Of a stretch of 64,000 nt of DNA, positions 25,001-36,633 are shown piece after piece; position 1 is the first letter of the stretch; every line of letters begins with the position of its first letter. The translations under genes were made by a program, and so were the position numbers. The stretch comes from Beta vulgaris subsp. vulgaris. Its lineage: Eukaryota; Streptophyta; Magnoliopsida; Caryophyllales; Amaranthaceae. The stretch is taken from the NCBI RefSeq assembly GCF_026745355.1, contig NC_079209.1, positions 1,116,001-1,180,000 on the forward strand. Reading direction: 5' to 3'. Below the pieces are notes generated by a model, which was not told the DNA's origin, did not search any database, and saw only the letters and a list, made by a program, of their open reading frames with translations.

Positions 25001-25256
25001 CAACCGCAAACTAATTGTGGATGATTGGAAAATCGGATGCAACCTTTGTGATGAGAAACCCGTGAAAAGAGAAGAGGTATCACAAAAAATAAAGGATTTA
25101 ATAAGTGGATCTATGGGATATGAACTTAAAGATAAGATCAAGGGGGTCAAGCGAATACTAGAAAATGCAATGACAACAAACGGATCTTCAGACAAAAATG
25201 TTGATAGTTTCATCAACGAACTAATTGGTGCAGACATCAATAAGAAATCTACATAA
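22005..25256 (+). CDS. UDP-glycosyltransferase, UGT86A type, copy 1 (499 aa, 2 exons)
   Basis: A family-1 glycosyltransferase, expected to move glucose from UDP-glucose to a small acceptor in the cytosol; the acceptor is unknown. Exons 22005-22584 and 24337-25256 join as a phase-1 GT-AG intron (CCTG|GT...CAG|GATCA). The N-terminal domain carries PLQGHLIP with the likely catalytic His36. The C-terminal PSPG box spans about residues 370-413 (WTCQTSVLSH..., HCGWNS, ending LLTDQ; a final Gln is typical of UDP-glucose users). FTNRKLIVDDWKIG after the box is characteristic of UGT86A1-like proteins. Odd: an N-terminal run of alternating Asn and Ser (about residues 9-21) from a hexamer repeat. The 1.75-kb intron holds a MITE. 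Its neighbour at 28798 is a tandem paralogue. Confidence 0.93.
23436..23802. mobile_element. Tourist-like MITE in the first UGT intron, with TTA duplication
   Basis: The ends GGCTATGTTCAGTTCACC and (reverse complement of the right end) GGCTATGTTTAGTTCACC differ at one base. A TTA duplication flanks the element at 23433-23435 and 23803-23805, as expected for PIF/Harbinger-type MITEs. The interior has runs of CAGATCAGAT repeats. It is related to the GTTCAG-rich MITEs at 6829, 14396 and 57504. Confidence 0.85.
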
Positions 25257-25346
25257 ATGTTACTTCCTTCACTATTTTCAACTAATTCCAATGTTATTGA
25301 TGTTAAGTGTAGTAATTTTCAAGAGTAGTGTGTGTATTAGTATGGT

Positions 25347-25374
25347 AGTTTTTTTTTTTTTTTTTTTTGACAGG
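25347..25374 (-). mobile_element. retroposon tail remnant with target duplication
   Basis: A run of about 20 T followed by GACAGG is flanked by a 13-bp direct repeat GTATTAGTATGGT at 25334-25346 and 25375-25387. This is the footprint of an almost completely 5'-truncated poly(A) retroposon on the minus strand. It sits just after the first UGT stop codon, in its probable 3' UTR. Confidence 0.65.
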
Positions 25375-25387
25375 GTATTAGTATGGT

Positions 25388-26769
25388 GGTTCCTTCTATT
25401 AGTATGTTGTGCTTTTATGAATTATTGTTTCAGTCTATGTTAAATAAATGCACTTTTTTATGGTAGTACTTCTTTTTCATATGCAACTACTTTTGGTTTC
25501 GAACAATCATGATGTTTTTAGGATAATACAAGCATCTCGCATAAATATACACAAACCCTAATTTATGGTGGTCCATAATAATAAGTTAATATTTTTAATA
25601 TATTTTCCAAAAGGTAAATTATCATTGTATAGGAGTCAGCCAAAGAGACCGACCACCATGACTAACCATGTCGGCTTACCAATGATCGAAATTTATCAAT
25701 ATTGGTGCCATGCTACTCATGAGCAAGAACCTCATAAGTCACTGGAGGGGACTAACATCGTCATAGATGGTGGCACCAAATATTATCTATGATCAGGGTC
25801 CATTGAAACATAAAGGTAAAAACATGTCATGTCGTCGTGGCTCTGACAGCCGCCAAGTATTTGAGCTCACTGATAATTGACACGTGTATGAGCAAGATGA
25901 CTTAAAGCAGGTTCCAACCTACTGTTCATTGCTTGTAAATAGGGCTCTCAACATTGTTCATCAATTAACAATTATTCACAAATCTCTTGTCATGCTTGCA
26001 CCATACCTTGTTGTCCTATCCGACTTAGGAATTGGAGGGGGTTTACTCGGACAACACCCGAAGTTAGTCAACCTTTGTTAGTTGTTACCTTGTTCAGGTT
26101 CGACATCTTTAATTTAGTACGACTCTCATAGAATTGTCCATGAGCACCCCTAGCCGCCAAGACTTGCACGCTATTCTCCAATCGAACATCACCCCTTACC
26201 ATCCTTGTTTTCGACGCCAGAATACTCCTAATGAGAAAATACAAGATAATGTAGCCACTTCCATATTTACAAGAATTTGATTAAAAATTCATGTAGCTAC
26301 ACAAGCATCAGTGAATGGTATCACATTTATATTGTTATAAAGAAAATCTTGTAATGTTTTATTAATCATATTAATGAGGACATTATATAATGTTGCATGG
26401 ACTGATACCAAAAACCCACAGAAACTAGAACAACTTTAATTAATTTTGAGATTTGATATAAAATGTACCTTAATAATAATAAAAAAAAAAGAGATAATTA
26501 GGACATATATAAATATAACTCACCTCACAAAAATTCCACAAAACTAATGTTATAATAAAAGGTAATCTCATTACAATCAGTATATCAATACGTACTTTTT
26601 ATATGTCACTCCATATATATTAATTAGTAACTCATGCAATACCATAACTAATTAATAATTATGCATATAATAATATGTGTACTTCTCATGATATTATGAA
26701 AAAGAAAGTGAGACGTTGAAGACCCTATAATTAAGACAAGCAAGTACTTGTCTCATGATAATAACATAC
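25388..26769. other. inter-UGT spacer, no gene seen
   Basis: It contains short open frames without recognisable similarity and AT-rich low-complexity DNA. Nothing supports a gene. Confidence 0.5.
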
Positions 26770-26771
26770 TA

Positions 26772-27103
26772 CTCCCTCCGTCCCAAAATATAGTTCCCAT
26801 TTCCCTTTTTTCACGGTAATTTATGCAAGTTGGGGTAGTAAAGATTTTTTGTTTATTTAAATAAATGTTGTATGGGAAAAGATGATTTTAGGAGAGAGAA
26901 TGGAGATAATTGGTGAAGGGGCATTAATTGTAACATTTTGGTTGAATAAACAAAGGAAAAAACAAAATTCAAGAAGCAAATAAATGATGGGACACGATTT
27001 TTCTAGGCAAATTACGGAAAAATGTGGAATAAATATGAAAATGGGAACTATATTTTGGGACACCCAAAATGGAAATGGGAACTATATTTTGGGACGAAGG
27101 GAG
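26772..27103. mobile_element. Stowaway MITE with TA duplication
   Basis: It begins CTCCCTCCGTCCCAAAATAT and ends with the inverse, GGGACGAAGGGAG, and has TA at both borders (26770-26771, 27104-27105). The right end is partly doubled (a second GGAACTATATTTTGGGAC copy about 35 bp inside), probably a local duplication. Confidence 0.88.
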
Positions 27104-27594
27104 TATTATTATATAGGTACTTTATTTGGGGTGGGGAGAGACCAAAAGTGAGGTCAACTAACACGAACAGTCGTTATATTCCTCTCCCACTAATCAAAAA
27201 CAAATTAGAAACTTGAAAATGACTTGCATTACCCACTAATCAAAACTGTCAATTAGCATGAAGATGACATCGCAGTTCATTGTGGTCCATGGATGACCAA
27301 TCTAATTTGTTTTCTTTCTCTTGTACTCTCTGTCTTGTAAAATTCTACCCACTTTCTATTTTTATTTATTCTGTAAAAGCAAGATAAAAAAAGTTTTCAC
27401 AACCATATCAACAAAAATATGGGGCATCATCAATCACAAATTCATCAATATCTAGATGAATCATATCATTTGGAAGATATGGTTGTGAGGAAAAAAACTA
27501 TATCTACCTAAAATGAATTTTTTCTTATCCGGGGCATAGCCCGGACCTAATAAATAGATACATCTAATTAGGGGTGAAACCCAAAAAAAATATT

Positions 27595-27850
27595 CTCCCT
27601 TCATCCCAAAATATAGTCCCCATTTCTATTTTGGGAGTCAAATTTTAAAAACTTTGACCATATATTCTTACTAATGTATAAAAAAAACATATTCATAAGG
27701 GGTCTTGTTAGATTTATCTCAATGTATAAATTTGCAATATCAACTTTTTATATTTTTTACTAATAAAAAATAGAACATATCATAAGTCAAAAATACATCT
27801 TAAAGACTATACAAAATAAAATAAAAACTATATTTTGGGACGGAGAGAGT
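27595..27850. mobile_element. Stowaway MITE, related to the preceding one
   Basis: It begins CTCCCTTCATCCCAAAATAT and ends ATTTTGGGACGGAGAGAG. Ends match the element at 26772-27103; the internal sequence differs. Confidence 0.8.
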
Positions 27851-27890
27851 ATTAACATTTACAACTAAAAGCTTATCATAACACTCACAC

Positions 27891-28552
27891 GAGAAATGAT
27901 AAACCTCTAACTGCTAGATGTTTATAAACATCTAGCAGGGGTAAAATTGTCAATATACATGAAAAAAAAGTTATCAGTCAAACAAAAAAGTAATCTCGGA
28001 AATTGGGCACTGTCAGAAAATTTCGATGCTAATATATGATGTTCATGCTACTACAACTTGTGTTCGGTAACTATAACTAGTGTTTATGCAACTAAAAATA
28101 GTGTTTATGTATAAACAGATAGTGTTCGTATTTTTTTAATTGGATACTGTCAAAAGATTCCGATGCTAATATACAGTGTTCATGTTATTAGAACTAGTGT
28201 TCGTGTAACTATAACTAGTGTTTATGCAACTCACAATAGTGTTTGTGTATAAACAGATAGTGTTCGTTTTTTTTTTTACATATCTAAATAAGAGATAGAG
28301 AAGAGTAAAATAAAAATATGATGAAATTATATCAAGATGGATGTCTATTTGTAGAGAATAAAAATATATGAATATTGGTATATTTTTTATTTTTTTAAAA
28401 AATATATTTTTTGAGATATACAAGTTTAAAAAATTGAAAAAAGTAATTTGTTTGGATAAACAATATAGTGACATGTGTACCACTTATATGTTGCCACATG
28501 AATGTTAGATGTTTGTCAAACATCTAGCAGTTAGAGAGGTTTATCATTTCTC
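27891..28552. mobile_element. Mutator-like MITE with 9-bp target duplication
   Basis: The left end GAGAAATGATAAACCTC and the inverted right end match, and the match continues through CTAACTGCTAG. The flanks carry a perfect 9-bp duplication CACTCACAC (27882-27890 and 28553-28561), the hallmark of Mutator-like elements. Each end also holds a secondary palindrome (CTAGATGTTT / AAACATCTAG), so single strands would form nested hairpins. It is 662 bp, non-coding, and lies about 250 bp upstream of the second UGT start. Confidence 0.88.
28008..28270. repeat. about 130-bp imperfect tandem repeat inside the MULE MITE
   Basis: Two units, about 28008-28138 and 28143-28270, share ACTGTCA, GATGCTAATATA, GTGTTCATG, AACTATAACTAGTGTTTATG and GTATAAACAGATAGTGTTCG in the same order, with about 15 percent differences by eye. 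Confidence 0.8.
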
Positions 28553-28694
28553 CACTCACACATCCTAGATGAGTTAGATAAGTATAAAAAAAAAGATCAG
28601 GTTTTAAAAAAAATCTTTCTTTAAAATGCGGTATACTTTTGTCCTATAAAGAAAGACTTTTCTAGTTGCCAAACTTGAATCATTATTGGACTTG

Positions 28695-28702
28695 TATATA
28701 TA
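28695..28702 (+). promoter_or_regulatory. candidate TATA box of the second UGT gene
   Basis: TATATATA lies 96 bp upstream of the ATG at 28798. Confidence 0.5.
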
Positions 28703-28797
28703 CATATTTTATTAATTATTCTCCAATCATTCATCCTCTTCCTCTACAAAAATTAGTACCACTTTCACAACAAAACATTCTTACAACAAAAAAATAA

Positions 28798-31033
28798 ATG
28801 GAGACTTCAAACTCTAGCTCTAACTCTAACTCTATCTCAAACTCAAACTCGAACTCAAACTCGAAAAAAGTACATGCCATACTAGTAGGTCTTCCTTTAC
28901 AAGGCCATGTAATCCCTTTTGTACAACTAGCAATAAAGCTAGCATCAAAGGGATTCTCCATTACCTTCATCAACACCAAGCATATCCACCACCAAATCAC
29001 CTCCTCCAACGCCTCCGCTTTCGACGGAGGCGAAGATATCTTTGTCGAGGCCCGCAGAGGTTCTACGGGCCTCGACATCGAATACATGACCATCACGGAT
29101 GGACTACCCTTAGAATTTGACCGATCATTGAACCATGATCAATGGGTAGGTGCTAATATTTATTGTTTACAAGCTCACTTAGAAGTAGCTGTGTGTAAGA
29201 TTGTAACATCTCGACCATCAATTCGTTGTTGTTTGGTTGCTGATAGTTACTTTGTTTGGGCGTCGAAGTTGGCTAGTAAATTTGGGTTGGTTCATGTGTC
29301 GTTTTGGACTGAGCCTGCTGTGGTGCTTGATATCTACTTTCATCGTCACTTGCTTAAGGAAAATGGTCATATTGGCCTTGGTAAGTCTTAAGACTATTTT
29401 TTTTCATTAATACTTGCTTGCTTAGGCATCTAAATACGATTGATACGAGCTCTTCTAGAGTCGCATTTAGTAAAGTAGGGTTGCGTTTAGTAACTCCTGG
29501 ATAATGGATAATAGAAGACAACTCTGTTTTATAAGTTGTTGTAAATGGTAATGATGCAAATATTTGGTGGTTATGGTAGTATTATGTATTGTGGTACTTT
29601 TTTTTGTTTGTTCAGATGCAACATTTGACTTTTTTTAGTGAGTGTATTAAAATAAAATGAATGTTGTATTTAAAAGAAACAAGGGTGGTATTATAGTGTC
29701 TTAAGAGTAAGAGAGTAAAAATGTAATTGAGAATACGACTTAAAATGTTAAAATATATTATAAATCATATTTCGTTGATAGATGAAATAGAATGAGTAGA
29801 TATTGTAATTATTTGATGAATTTTTTATCCTTCATACCAAAATAAATTGTTGGAATTACAATTGCAAATAAAAACTAAACATTTAGGTGAGTTATCAATT
29901 GAGCATGACTATCTGGCTATAATAGCTAATTTTTGATCTCATGATTTATAAGGTCATATTTGTAACAATACTATATATAAGACGTATAAAATTTCTATCT
30001 CATGTTTAACCAAATAAGATTTTTCTTTCGATTAGGCTCTAAGTCGCAATTTAAAAAACAATATATAGGAAAAGCATCCTCTAATCAATTGTTAATGAAG
30101 TTTTTTTTGGTTTTATTAGGATCAAGTGCACGCAAGGATATTATAAACTACATACCAGGAATAAGTTCACTTAAAAGAACAGATTTGACATCATATCTAC
30201 AAGAAGAGGATTTAACAACTATGCATCCTCAATACAATTTTGCATCTTTGGATGACACTAGAAAAGCCCAATTCATACTAAGTAATACGGTCCAAGAGCT
30301 AGAGGCCCATACAATTTCAGCCGTTCAGGCCCATGTCCCATTTTATGCTATTGGGCCTCTATTTTCACCCGAGTTCACCAAAAGCCCAGTGACCACTAGC
30401 CTATGGGCCGAGTCAGATTGCACCCTTTGGTTAGACTCTAAACCTCCTGGTTCAGTTTTATATGTTTCTTTTGGTAGCTATGCACATATTGGTAAGGAGG
30501 AGCTTGAGGAGATAGCTAATGGAATCAAGCTTAGTGGGGTTAATTTTCTTTGGGTTATTCGACCCGATATGGTGAGTTCCGATCACGTGGACCCACTTCC
30601 AACAGGGTTCCGGGATGAGGTTCGTGATCGAGGGATGATTGTGACTTGGACTTGTCAAAAAGAAGTATTGTCTCATCATGCAATTGGAGGGTTTTTAACG
30701 CATTGTGGTTGGAACTCGGCACTAGAAAGTATATGGTGTGAAATTCCACTTTTGTGTTTTCCGTTGTTAACTGATCAATTCACCAACCGAAAACTAATTG
30801 TGGATGATTGGAAAATTGGGTGCAATCTATGTGAGGAAAGGCCAGTGACCAAGGAAGAGGTATTGATAAAAACAAAGGATTTGATAAGTGGATCTCTAGG
30901 GCATGAGCTACGTGATAGAATCAAAGGGATAAAGAAGGTGTTACAAAATGCTATGATGACTGAAGGATCCTCGAACAACAATGTTGATAGCTTTATTAAG
31001 GATTTGAATGTAGCTTTCGATAAAAAAAATTAG
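28798..31033 (+). CDS. UDP-glycosyltransferase, UGT86A type, copy 2 (498 aa, 2 exons)
   Basis: A tandem paralogue of the gene at 22005. Exons 28798-29380 and 30120-31033 share the phase-1 intron position (CTTG|GT...TAG|GATCA). The intron is shorter (739 bp) and lacks the MITE. It carries LPLQGHVIPFVQLAIKLASK at the N-terminus, a PSPG box at about residues 371-414 (WTCQKEVLSH, HCGWNSALESIWCE, ending LLTDQ) and the same FTNRKLIVDDWKIG extension. It also has a Ser/Asn-rich N-terminal run. Differences from copy 1 cluster in the N-terminal acceptor domain and the linker, as expected when paralogues diverge in acceptor choice, which is inference. No frameshift or stop is seen. Confidence 0.93.
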
Positions 31034-32255
31034 TCAAGATTAAAGTTATGCATTCTAAAAGATTATATATACATTCTTATGTTATTTTCTTACATATTGT
31101 CAAAATCAATGATTTCTGCTTTTCATGTGTAACATAGCTCAAAACCTCAAATAATCAATCTTGGTCCAAAATTGACCGTAAAATCTCGTGTTTATGTAGA
31201 TGTAACTAATTTAATTGGTTAAAGTCTTGAAAGATGACTCTTAATAAGACTTGGGATCAAATTCCTTCTACATCAATTTGCCTCATAACTCTCTCTACAC
31301 CAAAAAAAAATGAAGTCGCATGTTCATTATAATTAATTCCGATCTATAATCTTTAAATTTTCATCCTTTATCAAGTCAATTTCGATTGAAAAATTAGAAG
31401 CTTTTCGCATCATCGTCCATAAACATACTTACTATATATATTCCCTAATCACCCATCTTAGATATAATAATACTTATGCATTAGAGGGGATTTCTCATTT
31501 CTCCAACTCACCCATGACTATATTTGCCAAGTTGTCAACAAGCGTTGAGTTGGATATAATATTTTTTTAGTACTACCACCAAATTTAGAATTTCATAAAT
31601 CATAAACTTTCTATTAATAACAATCAATGTCTTATATATATACCATTTCCTAATTTCAGTTAACTCATTGATGAATTTCATATATTGGGAAAAAAAATTG
31701 CCAAATTAATGGGAGATGATAATATAGCATATTCTCTTACAGCTGAAAATTCAATAGTTGGCAAACTGATAAACAGCGATTCATGTGAACTTATAATAAT
31801 TCCACGCAAAACTTCTTAGTTGTGTCGTCTTAAATTAGAACACAAGAGGAAGAGATAATTAAATTATGTTAAATCCAATTTTTATGAATAATATTTCTCT
31901 AATTTGAAAACATTTTCTTCTCTTTAGCTAAAATCATAAGCATATTAACGTGTACGTATACTTTATGAAACCTTGAATATCCTTTGCTTTCTCATGCAAT
32001 ACTCCAACTGTTCTATACGTTTCTCCTAAGAAAACTCTATATATTATTTAGATAATTTTCTCTATTTCTTAATATAATCCTCATTTTTTAGCTTTTTGTT
32101 TATGATGTCTTCAAGCTAAGACAATTTTCTTCCTACTTTGATTATCCTCCATTGTTGCATGTAAATACTTGTAAAAACACCAACATTTTTATAAATTTTT
32201 CTTTCATTCTTTCCTTAATTTTATATTTTTGAGGTTTTTTTGATAAGTCATTAAT
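31034..32255. other. intergenic, no gene seen
   Basis: It includes the 3' UTR of the second UGT. AT-rich sequence without open frames of note or clear repeats. Confidence 0.5.
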
Positions 32256-32882
32256 ATGTATGTCTTAACATCCATAACAAGATTGGTTAGGTGCAATAGA
32301 ATTATTGCACAAAACCTATCATTTGCTAGATTATTACTAGTAAAAAACCTACATAAGGAGCCTATACCCGTTGCATGGGAGAAGCCTAAGATTGGTTGGA
32401 CGAAATTGAACTTTGATGGATCTTCCAAGGGAAAGACGGGAGAAGCAAGCATCGGAGGGGTTTTTCGAGATCATAATGCTGAGTTCATGCTTGGCTATGC
32501 TGAATCAATCGGAAGAACTGATAGCACCATCGCGGAACTGGCGGCCCTCCTTAGAGGCCTTGAGATTATATTGGAGAATGGGTGGGACGATGTGTGGCTT
32601 GAGGGGGATGCCAAGGCGTTAGTGAATATTATTACTAAGAGACGTAGTATGAGGTCATTGGAAGCTCAAAAGTATCTTAGTCATATAAATGCAATCATAC
32701 CCGAGTTAAACAATTATACTATGAGTCATATTTATAGAGAAGGCAATCGAGTTGCTGATAAGTTCGCTCAGATTGGGCATCAATTGGAGACGCCTTGTAT
32801 TTGGAGACATGCTCCACCGGATGAGGTCTTGCCCATCATGCATGAGGATGCTGAGGGCAAAATTATCCTTCGGAGAAGATGA
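32256..32882 (+). CDS. RNase H-like domain protein (208 aa, single exon)
   Basis: A plant RNase H-fold protein of the RVT_3/reverse-transcriptase-like superfamily. The four acidic catalytic positions are present: Asp54 in FDGSSKG, Glu94 in AELAAL, Asp118 in LEGDAKALV and Asp168 in YREGNRVADKFA. The flanking VAWEKPKIGWTKLN and the C-terminal IWRHAPPDEVLPIMHEDAEG resemble free-standing plant proteins of this type that I recall, not the tail of a LINE polyprotein, and no reverse transcriptase precedes it. The nucleic-acid substrate is unknown. The first 35 residues are poorly conserved; the true start could lie in an upstream exon. There is no poly(A) tail or target duplication. It is probably a domesticated gene. 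Confidence 0.75.
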   Translation: MYVLTSITRLVRCNRIIAQNLSFARLLLVKNLHKEPIPVAWEKPKIGWTKLNFDGSSKGKTGEASIGGVFRDHNAEFMLGYAESIGRTDSTIAELAALLRGLEIILENGWDDVWLEGDAKALVNIITKRRSMRSLEAQKYLSHINAIIPELNNYTMSHIYREGNRVADKFAQIGHQLETPCIWRHAPPDEVLPIMHEDAEGKIILRRR

Positions 32883-34074
32883 TATCCATTTCACTAGGTG
32901 TCAACTAATGTGCAGAAAATCAAGCAGATGCATGTATCATGTACATATGTAGAATATGGTACAGTATTTTTTGTTCTCCCTTGGATGATTATGTTTCTAG
33001 GTGTACATAGGTTATTTCATTAGATAATCTTGGCTTCGAAAAAATGTAAATAGCTAAGTAAATTTGTAAGATTCTTCCATAATACTCTTGCAGAAAAATG
33101 GTGATCTCAAGTTTAAATGATAACTTGAGATAAAAAAAAGACTAGTTAAATCATGAATAATGAGATTAACAAAGAATGATTCTGCTGATAACACACATTT
33201 CTATATCCAAACAACAAATACATCATACCTGATGACACCATTTTATCTCAAGGATAACTTGTGTCCATCCTATTCAGCCTATTGTGTGCGAATCCGTAAG
33301 AGGCGATAACACCTGTTTTGGGAATTCAGATCAAAGTTCCCAGTGTTTTTACTATGAAGCTTGTATATAGTGTAAAATGCCAGTAGCCTTACTAGGGAGT
33401 ATAACTTAGCGACGCTACACGATCCGCAGGGTGAAAATGCAGGTGAAAGCAGGCTTCCTGTAAACTCTCAGAATTTGCCATACTTGTCTGTAACAAATTC
33501 TTCTGAATAATTATAGCAAATGAAAATAAACAGATGTAGTTTCCACGTCAAATTCTACATAGCACTTAGCTACCAAACTTGTGTAGTCCTGTCAATGGAT
33601 CACTAATCGTATATCAATACAGCATGCATTCCATGTAGATCAGCCTTCTACCGCCAAGCAGGCACCAGTTGCCTCGTTGGGGACTTGGGGTAGGGAAATC
33701 ACCTACAATGCCGTCCGGACAAAGAAAGTATTGAACATTGTTAGACGAAAATCACGACTGAAAACTGGATGTCATATACTGGAAAAGTGGCTTACAAATG
33801 ACATTGCTCTCTGTCCGTGAAAAACCCAACTCAAATTCAAGCAAGCATAAGCCTTTTTCCAACATTCAACTAATAAAAGAGAGAAACAGGACGTAGCAGT
33901 AGGTACTTAAGTTACAAAAGATCTCAAGATATGCACCAGGTGTATACACCGGTACACCCGACAGCTCAGTTTTTCATAGTTTTTGGAAAAACCGGTCCAT
34001 GAATGAGCCCACATGTTCACCAAAGGGTGTAGAGAGCTAGCAGAAGTTATAAAGGGAAACTAACGAGCAACAGT
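32883..34074. other. convergent 3' flanks, no gene seen
   Basis: 3' regions of the plus-strand RNase H-like gene and the minus-strand TSSC4-like gene face each other here. No additional coding sequence is supported. Confidence 0.5.
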
Positions 34075-36501
34075 CTAGGAAGGCTCATCTGCCTGGGACT
34101 TCCGATACTGGCGACCCTGTTTTCTAAATGTGATGCCTTGGTCAGGCTCTTCACTTCTTTCAGGCTCATCAACTTCCATGTCCCCAACTTCAGTCTCTTG
34201 CTCTTCGACTGCCACATCCAGAAAGGTTGATTGAAACGAGGGACACTTCACATCACTTTCTTTTTCTTGACCTGATTCACTATGATCACCTTTAGAAGTC
34301 TCTGACTTTTTCTTTGGAACAAACGTTATTGATTTCGGGAGATTAGCATCAACATCTGAGTCAGATCCTGATCCGCCCTGCTTTTCCTTATTCACCATCT
34401 CAACAAAGTCCAAGTAAGCACCTGTATTTGACTTATCGCTCATTTCATCAGAAGAATCAAGACTATACCGCGTGTAACTGGAAGGATTTCGCGCATAACC
34501 TGGGACCCCAGAAACTTTCTCATCTAACAAAGACCCATCAACTTGGGTTGTGGTTTCCACAGAAGTATTATTACTCGGAAGTTCTTCAGCTCTCTCAGCA
34601 TTGCTTATGCATACAGGGTCGAATCTGACACGTTTCGATGGCTTTGAACCCGAGTCATGCTCCTTCCTTTTAAGTATAGGCTTCAGCTTTTCGCTGCCAT
34701 CTGCTGACATAGAACAATATTTTTCAGATGTTGCAGGGGACTGCCTAGGTTTGTGTTGTGCAGATGCTTCTACATCATCTTCTTTCAGTCTAATCCTTGC
34801 AGCAAAACGATTAGCACGAGGATCCCTTCCACTGCTCCCAACAGCAGCAAGGAGGTCATCCTGAGAGCTTAAATGAGAATCATGTCTACCAATAATGTCT
34901 CCCATATACAAACGGTCACCAGCATTCTCCCTTCCTACGGCAACTTTGTCAAAATCATCTTCTTCTGCCTGCACAATACATAACACATAAGCCCATTGAA
35001 CCAGCACAAAGATGTAAGCCAATTGATTGTTGACAAATGGTGCAGCTGTGGTCTTGTGGAAACTAATAGTCAAGCTTCACTTCTTAAGAACAGAAAGAAA
35101 AGAAAAGGAACAACATCATGAAGAAAACCTAGAAAAATCTACTATTGACATGATATTCATCCTTTCCCATTTGTTGCCTCCTCTGTGCAAGAAACCAAGG
35201 AGAAGCTTGAAGCAAACACAACACAAAGAAAGAGCCTCCTACAAAGTTTTTTTTACCATCTCAGACAACAATTGAATGCGGAAAATTCCCACTACCCACC
35301 CGATAACAACACAAGGACAGACACCATTCAATCCACTATTATAACCCCTCAGGCCCCAACATTCAACATAAGAATACTTGATTGCATATCTATACAAATA
35401 TATTAAAAGGCGTGCATAAACAAGAAACTGTGCCACGTGGCGCTCTCCCTAGGGAGTTTTAGTTCATGTAATCCATGTCAATAAAAAAATTTAGAAATTG
35501 CATAGTACATGGTTTAATCACGAGACCTCAAATACATATACTAAAGTCTTAACCACTAGGCTAAGTTGTATTTAGTGTTATTATCATAAAGTATTATATT
35601 AATAAATGAAATTTTTTCTTACCCAAGGCATAGCCCGAACCTAATGACTAGTTCTACATTGACATCCCGCCCACCCGACGTTCTCCCCCAGTAGCTCTAA
35701 GTGTTAATTCATGTCACCGAGCTCCATTAACGGACATATTTATCGATTCTAACCTGATACACCTATTTTTTCTGTGCTCAAAGCTCACAACTTGTTAATT
35801 ACTTCCAATTCAAACAAAAGAACAAAACTATTCAATCCAATTTTTTCACCACAAACATACATAAAACCCAATCATTTAGGTCTACATAAGAGCTGCATAA
35901 TCCAATATAAGAAGTTTAGCAACCTCGTCAAAACAATCACTGAAAGAACTCTTCACTCAAATTGAGCAAACATTCATTTAAAACTTACAAAAAATTAGCA
36001 CTTCTCCAATTCAACATTATCCAAACATAAACCCTAAAATCATCATTCTAAATATATACAAAAACAACAATAATAAAAACAACCCAAAAAAAAAAAAGTA
36101 CATAACCATAAAATTAATACCTCATTATCAAGAGTAGAATCCAACCCAATTGAACCTTTCACATCCCAATCATTCACATCAACTTTCCCACCTTCTTCAT
36201 CATCTTCATCTTCATCAATATCAAGATCTTGAAGTTCATCTTCCTTAAACTCCTTACGATAATTCTTAAGATTTTTACGGGAATTTTTACGGGCATGAGA
36301 GATAAAATCATCAAAAGAAGAAGAACAAGGGTTAGCATCTCTAGCAGAGGTGTCTTTATCACGACGCCATTCTTTCTTCTCAACTTGCGCATCTGTAAGA
36401 GACCAAAGTGGATTTGAAAGAGATGATGGAGATGGTTCAAGGGTTGCGAATAAAGATCCAAATGTTTTTTTTACTCTCTCTGAAAATGCTTTGTCGTCCA
36501 T
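34075..36501 (-). CDS. TSSC4-like acidic nuclear protein (424 aa, 2 exons)
   Basis: Exons 36501-36121 and 34968-34075 join in phase 0 (GATAATGAG|GTATTA ... GTGCAG|GCAGAAG) to give 424 codons plus TAG. The protein begins MDDKAFSERVKKTFGSLF and has NPLWSLTDAQVEKKEW in exon 1 and VPGYARNPSSYTRYSL in exon 2. The latter resembles the TSSC4 family signature, whose animal members chaperone U5 snRNP assembly. It is hydrophilic, with an acidic run (DIDEDEDDEEGG, about residues 95-106) and basic clusters such as LKRKEHDSGSKPSKRVRF that could be nuclear localisation signals. No membrane segment. A spliceosome role is inferred from the family; the family call itself is moderate. The intron carries a Helitron-like insertion. 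Confidence 0.8.
35389..35651 (+). mobile_element. short Helitron-like element in the TSSC4-like intron
   Basis: It starts TCTATACAAATATATTAAAA and ends CCTAATGACTAG, with A before and T after, as Helitrons insert between A and T. A short stem-loop (GGCATAGCC, imperfect) precedes the CTAG end by about 15 bases. The last 150 bp are shared with 43905-44047, which ends at the same ACTAGT. No coding capacity, so it is non-autonomous. Confidence 0.65.
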
Positions 36502-36633
36502 TGATGATTATGAAGAAGACGCCACTAATTTTTGTTTCTGGGTTTGGTTTTTGTTTGTGTTAATTGTTAGAGAAGTTGGTTGCCAAAATGTGTTTCGGAC
36601 TTTGGTTGTTCTTTTGTTTACTGCCTTTGCGGC

